The notes: generated by a model from the sequence alone, not told the origin. DNA of 64,000 bases from Methylomonas rhizoryzae (GCF_008632455.1 NZ_CP043929.1:124001-188000); one strand, 5' to 3'. Numbered from the stretch's first letter, positions 36,815-46,439 are shown. Numbers and translations: made by a program.

Positions 36815-38029
36815 ATGCCAAATCCCAGGCAAATCCCCATAATTAGCCAACTTTTACGTTGGCTCAGCCCACTTGCAACTGCGATCGTTTTACCGGGCTG
36901 CCTGTCGCCGATAGCGTTGAATAACGCAGTGATGGCCTACGACCAGAGTACCTCCGATATTCAATCGCAACAGCTGTTGTTGAATGTCGCCCGCGCTCAT
37001 CAGCACCAACCGCTGCATTTCACCGGCATCTCCAACATCGCCGCCACCTTTAATTTTCAATTCAACGCCGGCGCCACGCCGGCCTTGACCGGCGAATCCG
37101 GCTCGTTGCTGACCCCTATTTTCGGCGGCACCGTTTCGGAAAACCCGACCATCAGCATCGTCCCGATAGAAGGCGAGGAGTTTACCCAACGTTTGCTCAC
37201 ACCCTTTCACGAGCATAAGCTGACCATGTTACTGCGTCAGGGTGCGGATATAGATCTGGTGCTGCGTTTGCTGGCCGGAGAACTGCGCCTCAAAGGGAAT
37301 ACCGAAGCACAAGACGCCGTTTTCTACAACAAACCGAGCGATAAAACAGGCTACAAACGCTTTCGCCAGCTAGTTACGCAAATATCCACCGTCCAAGACC
37401 GTCACCGCCTGTTTGTAGAACCTTTGCAATTCGAGCAAAGCTGGCATATTCCCGCGGATACGTTGGCTGCGGAACAATTCGCCGGCTTGCAAAAAGAATA
37501 CGACCTCGATTTTGATGCCGCCGGCAAGCGGCTAACCTTAACCAAACGCTTAATCGGCCATACCGTGATAACCAATTACGATCCGCAATCCCTCACTAAC
37601 GCACAACGTATCGCCTTGAACGACGAAGCGGATAAAGGCTTGCTCAACGATGTCATGGTCGACATCCGTTCGGACTATCCCGGCGGCGAAGTGCCGGTAC
37701 ACGGTTTTTTCCGCTTGCGCAGCTTTTACAATGTCGTGAATTTTCTGGGTAGGGGCATAGACGACGAATCCGAATATCCCGTCGAAAAGCTGCAGGCCAC
37801 GCCGCACGTCAAAGAAAACCCGATTCACACGCTGGGCATTTCGGTTACCGAAGACGCACCGAACGATGACTCGCTTTACGTCGAATACGCAGGCAATTAC
37901 TACGCCATCGCCCCGGAGGCCGGCTACCAATGGAATCGCGAAGGCTTCCGTCTGTTGCATCAGCTGTTTCAAATGACCATGACCGAGCTCGCGCAACGCG
38001 GCGCGCCCACGCTGACGATTTCGAAATAG
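36815..38029 (+). CDS. Lipoprotein of unknown function
   Basis: The 404-aa product carries a signal peptide with lipobox LPGC (Cys29). No known domain is recognised. Conserved-looking features include an N-terminal segment YDQSTSDIQSQQLLLNVARA, hydrophobic Gly/Ala-rich stretches around residues 70-110, and a compact C-terminal half with alternating strands. A GGAA precedes the start by six bases. It lies 149 bp from the divergent aspartic protease gene, which leaves room for a shared promoter region. Confidence 0.75.
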   Translation: MPNPRQIPIISQLLRWLSPLATAIVLPGCLSPIALNNAVMAYDQSTSDIQSQQLLLNVARAHQHQPLHFTGISNIAATFNFQFNAGATPALTGESGSLLTPIFGGTVSENPTISIVPIEGEEFTQRLLTPFHEHKLTMLLRQGADIDLVLRLLAGELRLKGNTEAQDAVFYNKPSDKTGYKRFRQLVTQISTVQDRHRLFVEPLQFEQSWHIPADTLAAEQFAGLQKEYDLDFDAAGKRLTLTKRLIGHTVITNYDPQSLTNAQRIALNDEADKGLLNDVMVDIRSDYPGGEVPVHGFFRLRSFYNVVNFLGRGIDDESEYPVEKLQATPHVKENPIHTLGISVTEDAPNDDSLYVEYAGNYYAIAPEAGYQWNREGFRLLHQLFQMTMTELAQRGAPTLTISK

Positions 38030-38156
38030 CGCCTACCGGCGGCCGCGTAATTCAACGCGGCCACACTCTTTCCGTCAAACGTTCAATGCTCGTGTCGCAA
38101 ATTTACAGTAGACCGAAAACGCGTTAACCCTTGGGGTAAGTCGCAAAAGTATTTTC

Positions 38157-38330
38157 CAATCCAGACATGAGCCTGAGAGAAGGGGGTATGAAAATTGCTT
38201 AGGTGGCAAATGCGTCCAATTTTTCCAACGTGATTCCCGGTTTGAGATAGGCTTCCGCCTCGGGCAATGAGCGGAACTTTTCATAGGGTGTCATCATGTC
38301 TTGATATTGATAGCGCGTGCGAATTTTGTC
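38157..38330 (-). mobile_element. Integrase-type IS remnant, copy 1 (3' end only)
   Basis: On the minus strand, RTRYQYQDMMTPYEKFRSLP and on to LEKLDAFAT is the C-terminal end of an rve/integrase-type transposase. The IS terminus CAATCCAGACATGAGCCTG (38157-38175) lies just past it. The same module and terminus recur at 57869-58086. The rest of the transposase is gone. Confidence 0.7.
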
Positions 38331-38620
38331 TTTCTTATACAACCCCGGCATCAGATAAAAATGCCGTTGGTAAAAAGTTGGCTGTGGCTCGGTGACGAAA
38401 GGCACGCGGTATGCGCCGGCCCAGCGAGCGTCGGACGGCGACTGTTCCAGCACCGTGCCATCGGCCAAGGCCACGGTGGATATGTCGGTATGGGTCACCC
38501 GCATAACCGGTCGGCGAAATTCCACGCCGTGGGCCAAGGTCGTGTACAGGCGCTGGAAGGGTTCCTGCCTGGTGCCATATCAACAATCGTTGGTGACGTT
38601 GACGATATATAGGGTGTCTT
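38331..38620 (-). pseudogene. lnt: Apolipoprotein N-acyltransferase (Lnt) C-terminal fragment
   Basis: The minus strand reads LYIVNVTNDC, then TGA, then YGTRQEPFQRLYTTLAHGVEFRRPV and RVTHTDISTVALADGTVLEQ, which matches the end of the nitrilase domain of Lnt, where the motif is normally NDxWFG or NDxWYG. The TGA replaces the tryptophan codon. The fragment continues to FYQRHFYLMPGLY and then joins the integrase remnant. Upstream coding sequence (N-terminal membrane helices and Glu/Lys of the catalytic triad) is absent. A full lnt gene must lie elsewhere. Confidence 0.72.
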
Positions 38621-39000
38621 AAGCGGCCAAATCGTTGGACAATTTCGGAAACCGTTCGGGGCGGATGCCGCTCGGCAATCCGCCAAATCGAATGGATGAC
38701 TTCATCATCAGCATACAAAGGAACCCTGTAAACCGATCCGCCGCCTTTGGGACGTGTCGGCACAACGCAAGGCGCTTTTCGAACAAACCCACGCACAAGA
38801 TCTCGTCGTGCAGTAAAGACATCCATAACTTGAACAGCATCCATACGGCGCATCTCAGTTCGTATCGCGCCGAAATCCAAAACAACGCCAACCAGGACCA
38901 GATAGGCTGCATAATCTTTACTTCGAAGCGACAACTAGCTTAACTGCGCCAGCAAGAGCTGACTACCATGCCGGCTACCGCTGGAGAAGGCAGCCGAAAT
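38621..39000. other. Degraded sequence, nothing supported
   Basis: Overlapping minus-strand frames (for example 38619-38912) show no recognisable motif and look like broken DNA next to the Lnt fragment. Confidence 0.35.
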
Positions 39001-41016
39001 CTATTTATTACCAAAATCAATAGCTGGCAGGCTGCCACCCATTTCGTTTGCTTGATCGCCGCGGTTTTCGCTGTCGCCTAGAGCAAGTTGCCCGTTAGTG
39101 TTTGCGCCCCAGCATTTCATAGCGTCATTGTCCAACAATGCGCAGCTGTGATTGCCGCCAGCAAAGATTCGTTTGGCAGTGCGACCGGCTCCCAAGTTGA
39201 CTGTAGGCAGGTTATCGCCCATTTCGGTTGATAAGCGGCCACGAAATTTGGTATCGCCCAGTCCCAATTGGCCAAAGCTGTTGGCTCCCCAGCATTTGAC
39301 GGTTCCGTTATCCAACCGGGCACAAGAATGGGTTATTCCTAGGGCAATTTCAACGGCATAGCGGTCCACGCCTAAGTTGACAGCGGGTAGATTGTCGCCC
39401 ATTTCCGACACAACGTCGGTACCACGGTCTTGGGTGTCGCCAAGGCCTAATTGCCCTGATTCATTGGCGCCCCAACACTTTAGCTGGTTATTATCGAGGA
39501 TCGAACAATTATGCAGTGCGCCCGCCGCCAATTGAACTGAAGAGCGGCCTACCCCGAGATTTACGGCAGGCAGGTTGTCGCCCATTTGTCCCGGTTCATC
39601 ACCAATATTACCGATGAATTCGTGGGGGTCGAACAAACCAATGCCTAGACGGCCATGATCATCACTACCCCAACATTTGACACTGCCATCATCCAGTCGA
39701 GCGCAGGAATGGGCTGAATCGGGAGCCGCTTGGCTAAGCGCAACCTGCATGGCAGTTCGCCCCGTACCTAAATCGGTTGCCTTCAGCGCATCTCCCATTT
39801 GCCCAGGTTGGCTGCCAACTGATTGATTATCGGAACCGTTACCAAGTTCTCCCCACAAATTATTGCCCCAGCACTTTAATGAATTGTTGTCCAGTTGGAC
39901 ACAGTTGTGGTCGCCACCTACTGATAACTGAATAGCTTTTTGGTTAACGCCAAAATCCAAAGAGGGCAGGTTATCGCCCATTTCGTTGTTATTGAATCCA
40001 ATATCGCCGAAAGAGCCCAGGCCAAGTTCACCGGATAGATTGCTACCCCAACACTTTACATCATTGTTATCGAGAAGGGCGCAAGTATGAGCGTAGCCGG
40101 AACCAATTGCCTTGGCGGTGCGTCCTGTTCCCAAGTTAACATAGGGGACAGTATTTGCTGTTTCTTTTGGGTGATCGCCGACTCCCAGAGAGTCATCGTC
40201 TGTAAATAAATCAAAAATGAAGCCAAGGCCAAGCCGCCCTCCAATGGAGTAACCAAAGCATTTAACTTTTTGATTACTCAACAGGAAGCAGCTGTGTTCA
40301 TTCCCTAAGCTGGCAGAAACGGCTTTAATCGAGGTGCTGCCACCATTATTTCCACCAGCATTCACTCCACCCGTTTCAGTTACAACGGCATCGACAAATG
40401 AAAGCATCGATGTGGCTATTGCGGATGATTCAAGCCCTGAATAGCTAAATCCCTTGGCAGTCGCCTTGTTTATTTTGGCGTTTGCAGAGGCGATAAACTT
40501 GTTTTGCGCTTTTAACAGGGCTGAGGCGAGCTTGTCTGCATTGGCCTTGGCGGCGTTGGTTGCATGAGCAGTCAATGCCGATGTGCAATGTGTGCCAGCG
40601 GCAGACAATAAACCGGAGTAGAGAGAATTGCTAGCTGTATCGGATGAATCCCAACCGATTTTAAAGTCGGACAACAAAGTTTCTATATCGAGAATTTCAC
40701 CAGCCACTAGCGTATTGCCACTGTCGGATAATGTGCACTGAACCCCTTTTTTTGCTTCTTTGGCTAATACCTTATCCCAGCTGCTGACAAATTTGTCTTT
40801 GGTTTTAAGAATACAGCTATCTCTTTTGGTGGTTTGCGGGTCTTTGCCAGGTTTCTTTGTGTAAGTACTCTCGCATGAAAATGCTTTCTTGCATAAAGTG
40901 GCTACTGCTTTAAGCTGCGCAGATTGGCAACTTGCTGTTGAGGCAATTGAGATGGATGGAAACACAAATGTCCACAAAATTAAAACGTTTGCTAGCTTGA
41001 ACCAAAATGGGTACAT
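39001..41016 (-). CDS. Secreted cysteine-rich RCC1-repeat protein
   Basis: The 671-aa protein has a signal peptide (about 1-25, ending SIASTA), a Lys- and Cys-rich N-terminal domain to about residue 225, and then seven to eight RCC1-type repeats of roughly 50-60 residues forming a predicted beta-propeller. Every repeat carries the pattern HxCxxLDNxxxKCWGxNxxGxLGLG, so each blade has a cysteine pair that could form a disulfide, fitting an extracytoplasmic location. Repeats also share the acidic stretch MGDNLPxVNLG. The gene is AT-richer than its neighbours. The ligand or partner is unknown. Confidence 0.85.
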   Translation of the reverse strand: MYPFWFKLANVLILWTFVFPSISIASTASCQSAQLKAVATLCKKAFSCESTYTKKPGKDPQTTKRDSCILKTKDKFVSSWDKVLAKEAKKGVQCTLSDSGNTLVAGEILDIETLLSDFKIGWDSSDTASNSLYSGLLSAAGTHCTSALTAHATNAAKANADKLASALLKAQNKFIASANAKINKATAKGFSYSGLESSAIATSMLSFVDAVVTETGGVNAGGNNGGSTSIKAVSASLGNEHSCFLLSNQKVKCFGYSIGGRLGLGFIFDLFTDDDSLGVGDHPKETANTVPYVNLGTGRTAKAIGSGYAHTCALLDNNDVKCWGSNLSGELGLGSFGDIGFNNNEMGDNLPSLDFGVNQKAIQLSVGGDHNCVQLDNNSLKCWGNNLWGELGNGSDNQSVGSQPGQMGDALKATDLGTGRTAMQVALSQAAPDSAHSCARLDDGSVKCWGSDDHGRLGIGLFDPHEFIGNIGDEPGQMGDNLPAVNLGVGRSSVQLAAGALHNCSILDNNQLKCWGANESGQLGLGDTQDRGTDVVSEMGDNLPAVNLGVDRYAVEIALGITHSCARLDNGTVKCWGANSFGQLGLGDTKFRGRLSTEMGDNLPTVNLGAGRTAKRIFAGGNHSCALLDNDAMKCWGANTNGQLALGDSENRGDQANEMGGSLPAIDFGNK

Positions 41017-41155
41017 CGATTTATTCCTCTATACAGATTTTGGAGTTTTAAATTTTCAATATGAGTTAACAAAAAGTTTTTAATAACCGAAGAATATCTC
41101 AATTTCGTCGTAATCGTCAAAACCACATGTTCAGAAACACGTGTACTAATCGACC

Positions 41156-41449
41156 GTGCCGGCATTGAAATCGATCGGTATCGATAAAATCGCGTTGAAA
41201 GGGGCTATGTTGGCGTTTCGTATGAACCCAATGGCTGGAACGGATCACGGCATTAGGGCTTACCTGTTTTGCCGCCTTTGCGACCACATCATCCATTACT
41301 TTGTTGGGTGCACAACCAGCGGTTTTGTCGAAGGACTCAACAATAAGATCAAGGTGATCAAGCGCCGTTGCTACGGAATTTATAACTTGGGACGATTATT
41401 CCAACATATTTGGCTCGACGTCCGGGGGGCGGAAGGTTCTGTTCACTGA
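41156..41449 (+). pseudogene. ISL3-family transposase remnant
   Basis: The 97-codon frame joins a piece like the SIGIDKIALK start of the ISL3 catalytic domain to its C-terminal end SGFVEGLNNKIKVIKRRCYG and LGRLFQHIWLD. The middle of the transposase is deleted. No inverted repeats were identified. The surrounding 41017-41492 gap holds nothing else. Confidence 0.75.
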
Positions 41450-41492
41450 ACACCAGATATTGGGGTTACCACGGGAAATGCGCACCGAGAGT

Positions 41493-42395
41493 TTATTCGG
41501 ATCCACGTTTTTTCGCTCTGGGGTGAGCGTTGTCATAGACTTTTGCTAGATGCTGAAAATCCAGGTGCGTATAGATTTGCGTCGTACTGACGTCGGCATG
41601 ACCCAGTAATTCTTGCACCGCGCGAATATCTTGGCTGGACTCCAGCAGATGACTGGCGAACGAATGTCTGAGCATGTGCGGATGGATATGTTCCTTTAGT
41701 TCGCGCCGCTCGCACCAGCGCCGCAAGCGCAGTTGCACGTTGCGTTGGCTTAATCTAGCTCCGCTACGGGAAACGAACAAAGCGGGCGACTCACAATCCG
41801 GCCGCTGCGCCAACCAAGCGCGCAAGGCCGCTACGGCCTTAGCGCCTACCGGCAAGTAACGTTGTTTGCCGCCTTTGCCGTGGCGAACCAATAACATGCC
41901 TTCGCTCTGATTAAGGTCTTTGATATCCAGCATGACCAGTTCGCTCAAACGCAAACCTGACGAATAAAACAGCTCGAACATGGCGATGTCGCGCAATTCC
42001 AAGCTACTGTCGGCAGGAGCATCCAACATGCCGGCCACTTGATCGACATCCAAAAGCTTGGGTAACTTTTTAGCCGGCTTGGGCGCTCGGATTCCTTGGG
42101 TCGGATTGTCGACAGCCCTGCCTTTTTGCATCAAAAAACGGTAAAAACTGCGGATGGCGGCCAATTTCCGGCGTAGCGAACTGGCTCCAAGGCGATTTTG
42201 GTGGCGAAAAACGATAAATTGCCGCACGTCGGCCGCGCCGGCTTGGGTCCAATCCGCCAATTTCCGGCTGACACAGAATTGTTGCCACTGCTTTAAATCG
42301 CGCCGATAGTTGCTAAGGGTGTGCGCAGAGGCCCTTTTCTCGCCACGCAAGTAATCGATGAAACTGTCGATCGCCTGCGTGGCTTCCGGTGTCAT
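41493..42395 (-). CDS. xerC: Site-specific tyrosine recombinase XerC
   Basis: XerC works with XerD at dif sites to resolve chromosome dimers. The 300-aa length is typical. The N-terminal SAM-like core-binding domain is at 5-90 and the catalytic domain after 110, with the arginine in SSGLRLSELV, the H-x-x-R box in HMLRHSFASHLL, the second histidine in LLGHADVSTT and the nucleophilic tyrosine in TQIYTHLD. Its ATG overlaps the stop of the DUF484 gene as ATGA. It is the last gene of the lptM-lysA-dapF-DUF484-xerC operon, an arrangement known from many gammaproteobacteria. Confidence 0.95.
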   Translation of the reverse strand: MTPEATQAIDSFIDYLRGEKRASAHTLSNYRRDLKQWQQFCVSRKLADWTQAGAADVRQFIVFRHQNRLGASSLRRKLAAIRSFYRFLMQKGRAVDNPTQGIRAPKPAKKLPKLLDVDQVAGMLDAPADSSLELRDIAMFELFYSSGLRLSELVMLDIKDLNQSEGMLLVRHGKGGKQRYLPVGAKAVAALRAWLAQRPDCESPALFVSRSGARLSQRNVQLRLRRWCERRELKEHIHPHMLRHSFASHLLESSQDIRAVQELLGHADVSTTQIYTHLDFQHLAKVYDNAHPRAKKRGSE

Positions 42396-43090
42396 TGCCG
42401 GTTTAATTGCGACAACAAGGAAATCAGCCGGGTACCGACGATTTCGCTCATCTGCGTTAAAAACAAGCTGCCCAAGCTGTAATGGAAGCGTCCTTCGTCG
42501 CGGCTACCTATCGCCAGCAAGCCGTCCAGTTGGGTAAACGCCATGGGAATGATCGCGCAGGACTTGACTTCCACCGCGGCGTCGCCGAATAGAAAACGCG
42601 CTTGGGCCAAGGTCGGCCGCCCGCATTTGGGCTGATTAGTGGTCATTTCCTGATTGAAAAGCTTCAAGTTCGCATCGTCTGCTGCCACAAACAGATTGCT
42701 GAGCGGCGAGTCCGGGCAAGCACCGACGATTTTTACCGCCACAAAATCGGTTATAAAGCATTCCGCCATCACGTCGGTCAGATTGGCGACCGCTTCCTCC
42801 AAACTGTTTGCTTCCAGCATGGCCAGGGTCAGCTCGTGCATGCGGCTGAAGGCCGCATCGTTTTCCCGGGCAATATCGATCAGCGCGTTCAATTGGTTTT
42901 CCTGCTCCTGGTGTTTAACCCGGAACAATTCCAATTGCTTGGCAATCAGCGAAATGGCGTCGCCGCTCGGGTGAGGTATCCACATGCGTTCCAGCAAATC
43001 CAAATGGCTGTGGAAAAATTCCGGGTGCCGTCCCAGATACTCGACGACTTCGGCTTCGCTCAGCGAAGAAATCTGTGCTGTCTCGTTCAT
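42392..43090 (-). CDS. DUF484 family protein (GAF-like)
   Basis: The 232-aa protein belongs to DUF484, found next to xerC and dapF in gammaproteobacteria (YigA family). The N-terminal motif VVEYLGRHPEFFHSHLDLLE is the family signature, followed by a short coiled coil (65-100) and a GAF-like fold with an aromatic C-terminal portion ending LGSLFLTQMSEIVGTRL. The function is unknown. Start and stop codons overlap both neighbouring genes by 4 bp, a strong sign of translational coupling. Confidence 0.9.
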   Translation of the reverse strand: MNETAQISSLSEAEVVEYLGRHPEFFHSHLDLLERMWIPHPSGDAISLIAKQLELFRVKHQEQENQLNALIDIARENDAAFSRMHELTLAMLEANSLEEAVANLTDVMAECFITDFVAVKIVGACPDSPLSNLFVAADDANLKLFNQEMTTNQPKCGRPTLAQARFLFGDAAVEVKSCAIIPMAFTQLDGLLAIGSRDEGRFHYSLGSLFLTQMSEIVGTRLISLLSQLNRQ

Positions 43091-43917
43091 AACGTTATTT
43101 GTCCTTGATATACCGTGACGGCAGGACCGGTCATCATTACCGGCCTGCCTCGCCCGGGCCAGTCGATGCGCAACGACCCGCCGGGCAAACTGACTTCGAC
43201 CCGGTTATCCAGTAGCCCCTGTTCTATGCCGGCAACCACCGCCGCGCAAGCCCCGCTGCCGCATGCCAGCGTTTCCGCCGCGCCGCGTTCGTAAACCCGC
43301 AGCTTGACATGGCTTCGGTCGACCACTTGCATGAAGCCGACGTTGACCCGCTCCGGAAACAAAGGATGGCTCTCCATCAATGGCCCGATGCGCTCGACCG
43401 GCGCCGTATCGACGTCGTCCACCGCAATCACCGCGTGCGGATTACCCATGGACACTGCCGCGAAGGTTAAGTCTTGACCCGCTATCCGGGTATGATATAG
43501 CACAGACTCGGCCGGCATTTGAAGCGGAATCTGCTCAGGAGCGTGCCTAGGAACGCCCATGTTGACGGTAATCGCCCCGTCGCTATCGAATTTGAGCTGC
43601 AACTGCCCGGCGCCGGTATCGACCACCAGCAAATCTTTATCGGATAAACCCTGTTCCCGCACAAAGCGGGCGAAGCAGCGGGCGCCGTTACCGCATTGCG
43701 AGACTTCGCTGCCGTCGGCGTTGAAAATCCGGTATTTGAAATCGGCATTGGCGGCCTGCGGTTTTTCGACTAGCAGCAATTGGTCGCAACCGACGCCGAA
43801 ATGCCGGTCGGCGATGAAGCGAATGTGCTCCGGGCTCAAGGCAATCGCTTGGTTGACTGCGTCTATCACCACGAAGTCGTTGCCCAAGCCGTGCATTTTT
43901 CTGAAAACGATGTTCAT
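43087..43917 (-). CDS. dapF: Diaminopimelate epimerase
   Basis: DapF interconverts LL- and meso-diaminopimelate for lysine and peptidoglycan synthesis. The two catalytic cysteines are in QCGNGARCFARF near residue 75 and ACGSGACAAV near 220. The GLGNDFVVID N-terminal motif is present. The length of 276 aa is normal. It lies 4 bp after lysA and overlaps the DUF484 gene, so the operon links the two last steps of lysine synthesis. Confidence 0.96.
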   Translation of the reverse strand: MNIVFRKMHGLGNDFVVIDAVNQAIALSPEHIRFIADRHFGVGCDQLLLVEKPQAANADFKYRIFNADGSEVSQCGNGARCFARFVREQGLSDKDLLVVDTGAGQLQLKFDSDGAITVNMGVPRHAPEQIPLQMPAESVLYHTRIAGQDLTFAAVSMGNPHAVIAVDDVDTAPVERIGPLMESHPLFPERVNVGFMQVVDRSHVKLRVYERGAAETLACGSGACAAVVAGIEQGLLDNRVEVSLPGGSLRIDWPGRGRPVMMTGPAVTVYQGQITL

Positions 43918-43921
43918 GCTG

Positions 43922-45169
43922 TTACGGCAATAGCTGTTCGCCGGCCCATAATTGTTCCAGGGATTCGCGTCGGCGCACCAGATGCGCGCTGTCGCCGTCG
44001 ACCATCACCTCCGCGGCGCGCGGCCTGGAGTTGTAATTGGAACTCATGGTAAAGCCGTAGGCGCCGGCCGAGCGCACCGCCAGCAAATCCCCCGGCGCAA
44101 TCGCCAAAGCTCGGTTCTTGCCTAAAAAATCGCCGGTTTCACAAACCGGGCCAACCACATCCCAAAGCTGTTCGCCGCCAGCGGATTCAGCGTCCACCGG
44201 AATTATGTCCTGCCAGGCGCCGTACAGCGACGGCCTAACCAAATCGTTCATCGCCGCGTCGACGATGGCGAAGTTCTTGCCGTCGGTCGGTTTTAAATAT
44301 TCGACTTTAGTCAGCAAAATGCCGGCGTTACCGGCAATCGCTCTGCCCGGTTCCAGCATGATTTCCGCCGTGCGCCCGCCCAGTTTGTCCAGCAGCGCGG
44401 CGACGTATTCGGCCGGTTCCGGCGGCGTTTCGTCGCGATAACGAATGCCCAAGCCGCCGCCCAAGTCGATGTGTTGCAAGACTATGCCTTCGGCTTGCAG
44501 TTGATCGACCAAAGCCAGCACCCGCTCGAAAGCGTCCAGGAACGGCAGGGTGGCAGTCAATTGCGAACCGATGTGACAATCGATCCCTACTACTCGGACG
44601 TTAGTCATTTGCGCGGCACGCCGGAATTCGTGCGCGGCAAGTTGAATGTCGATGCCGAATTTATTTTCCTTCAGGCCGGTCGAAATATAGGGATGGGTTT
44701 GCGCATCCACATCCGGATTTACCCGAAACGACACCGGCGCTACCATGCCCAACTCGCCGGCGATGCGATCGATGCGGTCCAACTCGCCGGCGACTTCCAC
44801 GTTGAAGCAGCGAATACCGGTATTCAAAGCCATGCGAATTTCGTCTTCGCGTTTGCCGACCCCGGAAAACACAATTTGGTCCGCCCGGCCGCCGGCCGCC
44901 AACACGCGCTGCATTTCGCCGATCGACACAATGTCGAATCCCGATCCCAAACGCGCCAGCACGTTCAACACCGCCAAGTTGGAATTGGCTTTGACCGCGT
45001 AGCAGATCAAGTGCGGGTGTTGGCCGAAGGCTTGGTCGAATGCCCGCCAATGCCGTTCCAAGGTTGCGCGCGAGTATACGTAGCACGGGGTACCGAACCG
45101 GGCGGCGATCTGCTCGGCTGCAACGTCTTCGGCATACAAACGATTTTCGCGATAGTTGAAATAATCCAT
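43922..45169 (-). CDS. lysA: Diaminopimelate decarboxylase
   Basis: LysA decarboxylates meso-diaminopimelate to lysine with pyridoxal phosphate. The PLP lysine is in CYAVKANSNLAV near residue 60, followed by the glycine-rich HIDLGGGLGIRY, EPGRAI and, near the C-terminus, CETGDFLGKNR with the conserved cysteine. The ATG at 45169 (MDYFNYRENRLYAEDV) is preferred over the in-frame TTG at 45175, which lies inside the stop region of lptM. The protein is 415 aa, the usual length. Confidence 0.96.
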   Translation of the reverse strand: MDYFNYRENRLYAEDVAAEQIAARFGTPCYVYSRATLERHWRAFDQAFGQHPHLICYAVKANSNLAVLNVLARLGSGFDIVSIGEMQRVLAAGGRADQIVFSGVGKREDEIRMALNTGIRCFNVEVAGELDRIDRIAGELGMVAPVSFRVNPDVDAQTHPYISTGLKENKFGIDIQLAAHEFRRAAQMTNVRVVGIDCHIGSQLTATLPFLDAFERVLALVDQLQAEGIVLQHIDLGGGLGIRYRDETPPEPAEYVAALLDKLGGRTAEIMLEPGRAIAGNAGILLTKVEYLKPTDGKNFAIVDAAMNDLVRPSLYGAWQDIIPVDAESAGGEQLWDVVGPVCETGDFLGKNRALAIAPGDLLAVRSAGAYGFTMSSNYNSRPRAAEVMVDGDSAHLVRRRESLEQLWAGEQLLP

Positions 45170-45171
45170 GC

Positions 45172-45309
45172 TCAACGCTCGTCCGAAGGTAAAGGTTTGG
45201 CTTGTTTGGCGCTCTCCGGCTTATCCGGTAAATACAAAGCCCCGGTTTGGCCGCAAGCTTGGGCGAAATACGCTAAGGTAATCAGGAAGAAAATTCGAAA
45301 CGATAACAT
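45172..45309 (-). CDS. lptM: LPS translocon maturation lipoprotein LptM (YifL-like)
   Basis: This 45-aa lipoprotein is too short for most gene finders. A signal peptide (MLSFRIFFLITLAYF) ends in lipobox AQAC with Cys19, followed by the family hallmark GQTGALYLPDKP. LptM assists assembly of the LptDE outer-membrane complex (family knowledge). Its TGA stop lies 2 bp before the lysA start. It is the first gene of the operon, as yifL is next to dapF in Escherichia coli. No strong ribosome-binding site is seen. Confidence 0.85.
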   Translation of the reverse strand: MLSFRIFFLITLAYFAQACGQTGALYLPDKPESAKQAKPLPSDER

Positions 45310-45599
45310 GCTGATAGACTGAGGTTTACCGCGCGGGATGTGCGCAAAATGGCCGCAAACTATAGCATAAAAACCTTGAAATCCGGGGGCCGCAGGGACC
45401 GCTAAGGTCGACGGGCACACCGCGCCTCGAAAAATTGACTTCACTGCCGGCAAGCCTTTTAATTAGGGGATTTTCGATTTGTCCCATCCCTAGCAACAAC
45501 GCCTTGCCATCGAGTTTAGAAAAAATGCCGCATATCCCGCTCCGTCGCATTTGCACGCTACCCAAACCGTCTAGCTTTGCGCAGTCGTTCGGTTATTGA

Positions 45600-46433
45600 A
45601 TGACGACTGCAGCACCGTTTTTCGACAGCAAGGCTCGGTTAGCCACTCTCGACAGTCCCATCGGCGTTTACGATTCCGGGGTAGGCGGATTGTCGGTATT
45701 GCGTGCCATTCAAGCGGTTTTACCGGGAGAGTCCTTCGTGTACATCGCAGACAGCGGCCATGCGCCATATGGCAACCAGGGCCATGCCTTTTTGCAAGCA
45801 CGGGCGCATCGCATCGCCAACTTCGTCGTGGAACTGGGCGCCAAAGCCCTGGTGCTGGCCTGCAACACCATCAGCGTCGCCACGGCGGCGTCCTTGCGTA
45901 GCAGTTACGATCTACCGATAGTCGCGATGGAACCCGCGATCAAACCCGCGACTTTAAACAGCCATTCCCGGGTGGTACTCGTGTTAGCCACCGCCAACAC
46001 GATACAAAGCGCCTCGGTTGCCCGGCTATGCGCCTCGTTCGGGCAAGGGGTGCACATCATTTTGCAGGCTTGCCCCGGCTTGGCGGACCAAGTCGAACGC
46101 GGCGAATTGGATTCCCCCGCTACTTACGCCTTGCTGGAGGCCTACGTGAAACCGGGTATCGCGGCGGGCGCGGATACGATAGTCCTGGGTTGCACCCACT
46201 ATGCGTTTTTAGCGGAACAAATCGGCGAAGTAGCGGGCAAACACGTGCAATTGCTCGAACCGTCCGTAGCGGTTGCCCGGCAATTAGCCTACCGCTTGGA
46301 ACAGGCGGCCATTCCACGCTCCGCGCAATCGCGGCCCACACTGTTCTATACCTCCGGCTGCCGGGATAAGCTCGGAGCCTTTCTCACTTCGGTCGGCATC
46401 CCGGCCGCTCGGATTCATCGCTTACCGGGTTGA
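45600..46433 (+). CDS. murI: Glutamate racemase
   Basis: MurI makes D-glutamate for peptidoglycan. The N-terminal YDSGVGGLSVL motif, the catalytic cysteine in ACNTIS near residue 90 and the second one in LGCTHYAFL near 197 are all present. The length of 277 aa is normal. The stop codon TGA forms the loop of a hairpin (CCGGGT/ACCCGG, 46425-46439). It is divergent from the lptM operon. Confidence 0.95.
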   Translation: MTTAAPFFDSKARLATLDSPIGVYDSGVGGLSVLRAIQAVLPGESFVYIADSGHAPYGNQGHAFLQARAHRIANFVVELGAKALVLACNTISVATAASLRSSYDLPIVAMEPAIKPATLNSHSRVVLVLATANTIQSASVARLCASFGQGVHIILQACPGLADQVERGELDSPATYALLEAYVKPGIAAGADTIVLGCTHYAFLAEQIGEVAGKHVQLLEPSVAVARQLAYRLEQAAIPRSAQSRPTLFYTSGCRDKLGAFLTSVGIPAARIHRLPG

Positions 46434-46439
46434 ACCCGG
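46425..46439 (+). terminator. Hairpin over the murI stop codon
   Basis: CCGGGT (46425-46430), the TGA stop as loop, and ACCCGG (46434-46439) form a 6-bp stem. It lies between convergent genes; no T-run follows. Confidence 0.3.

Noticed and set aside
38335..38934. 199-aa minus-strand ORF
   Set aside because: It overlaps the Lnt fragment in another frame and shows no family motif.
44471..45322. 283-aa plus-strand ORF across lysA
   Set aside because: It lies opposite lysA and lptM, which carry clear catalytic and lipobox motifs.
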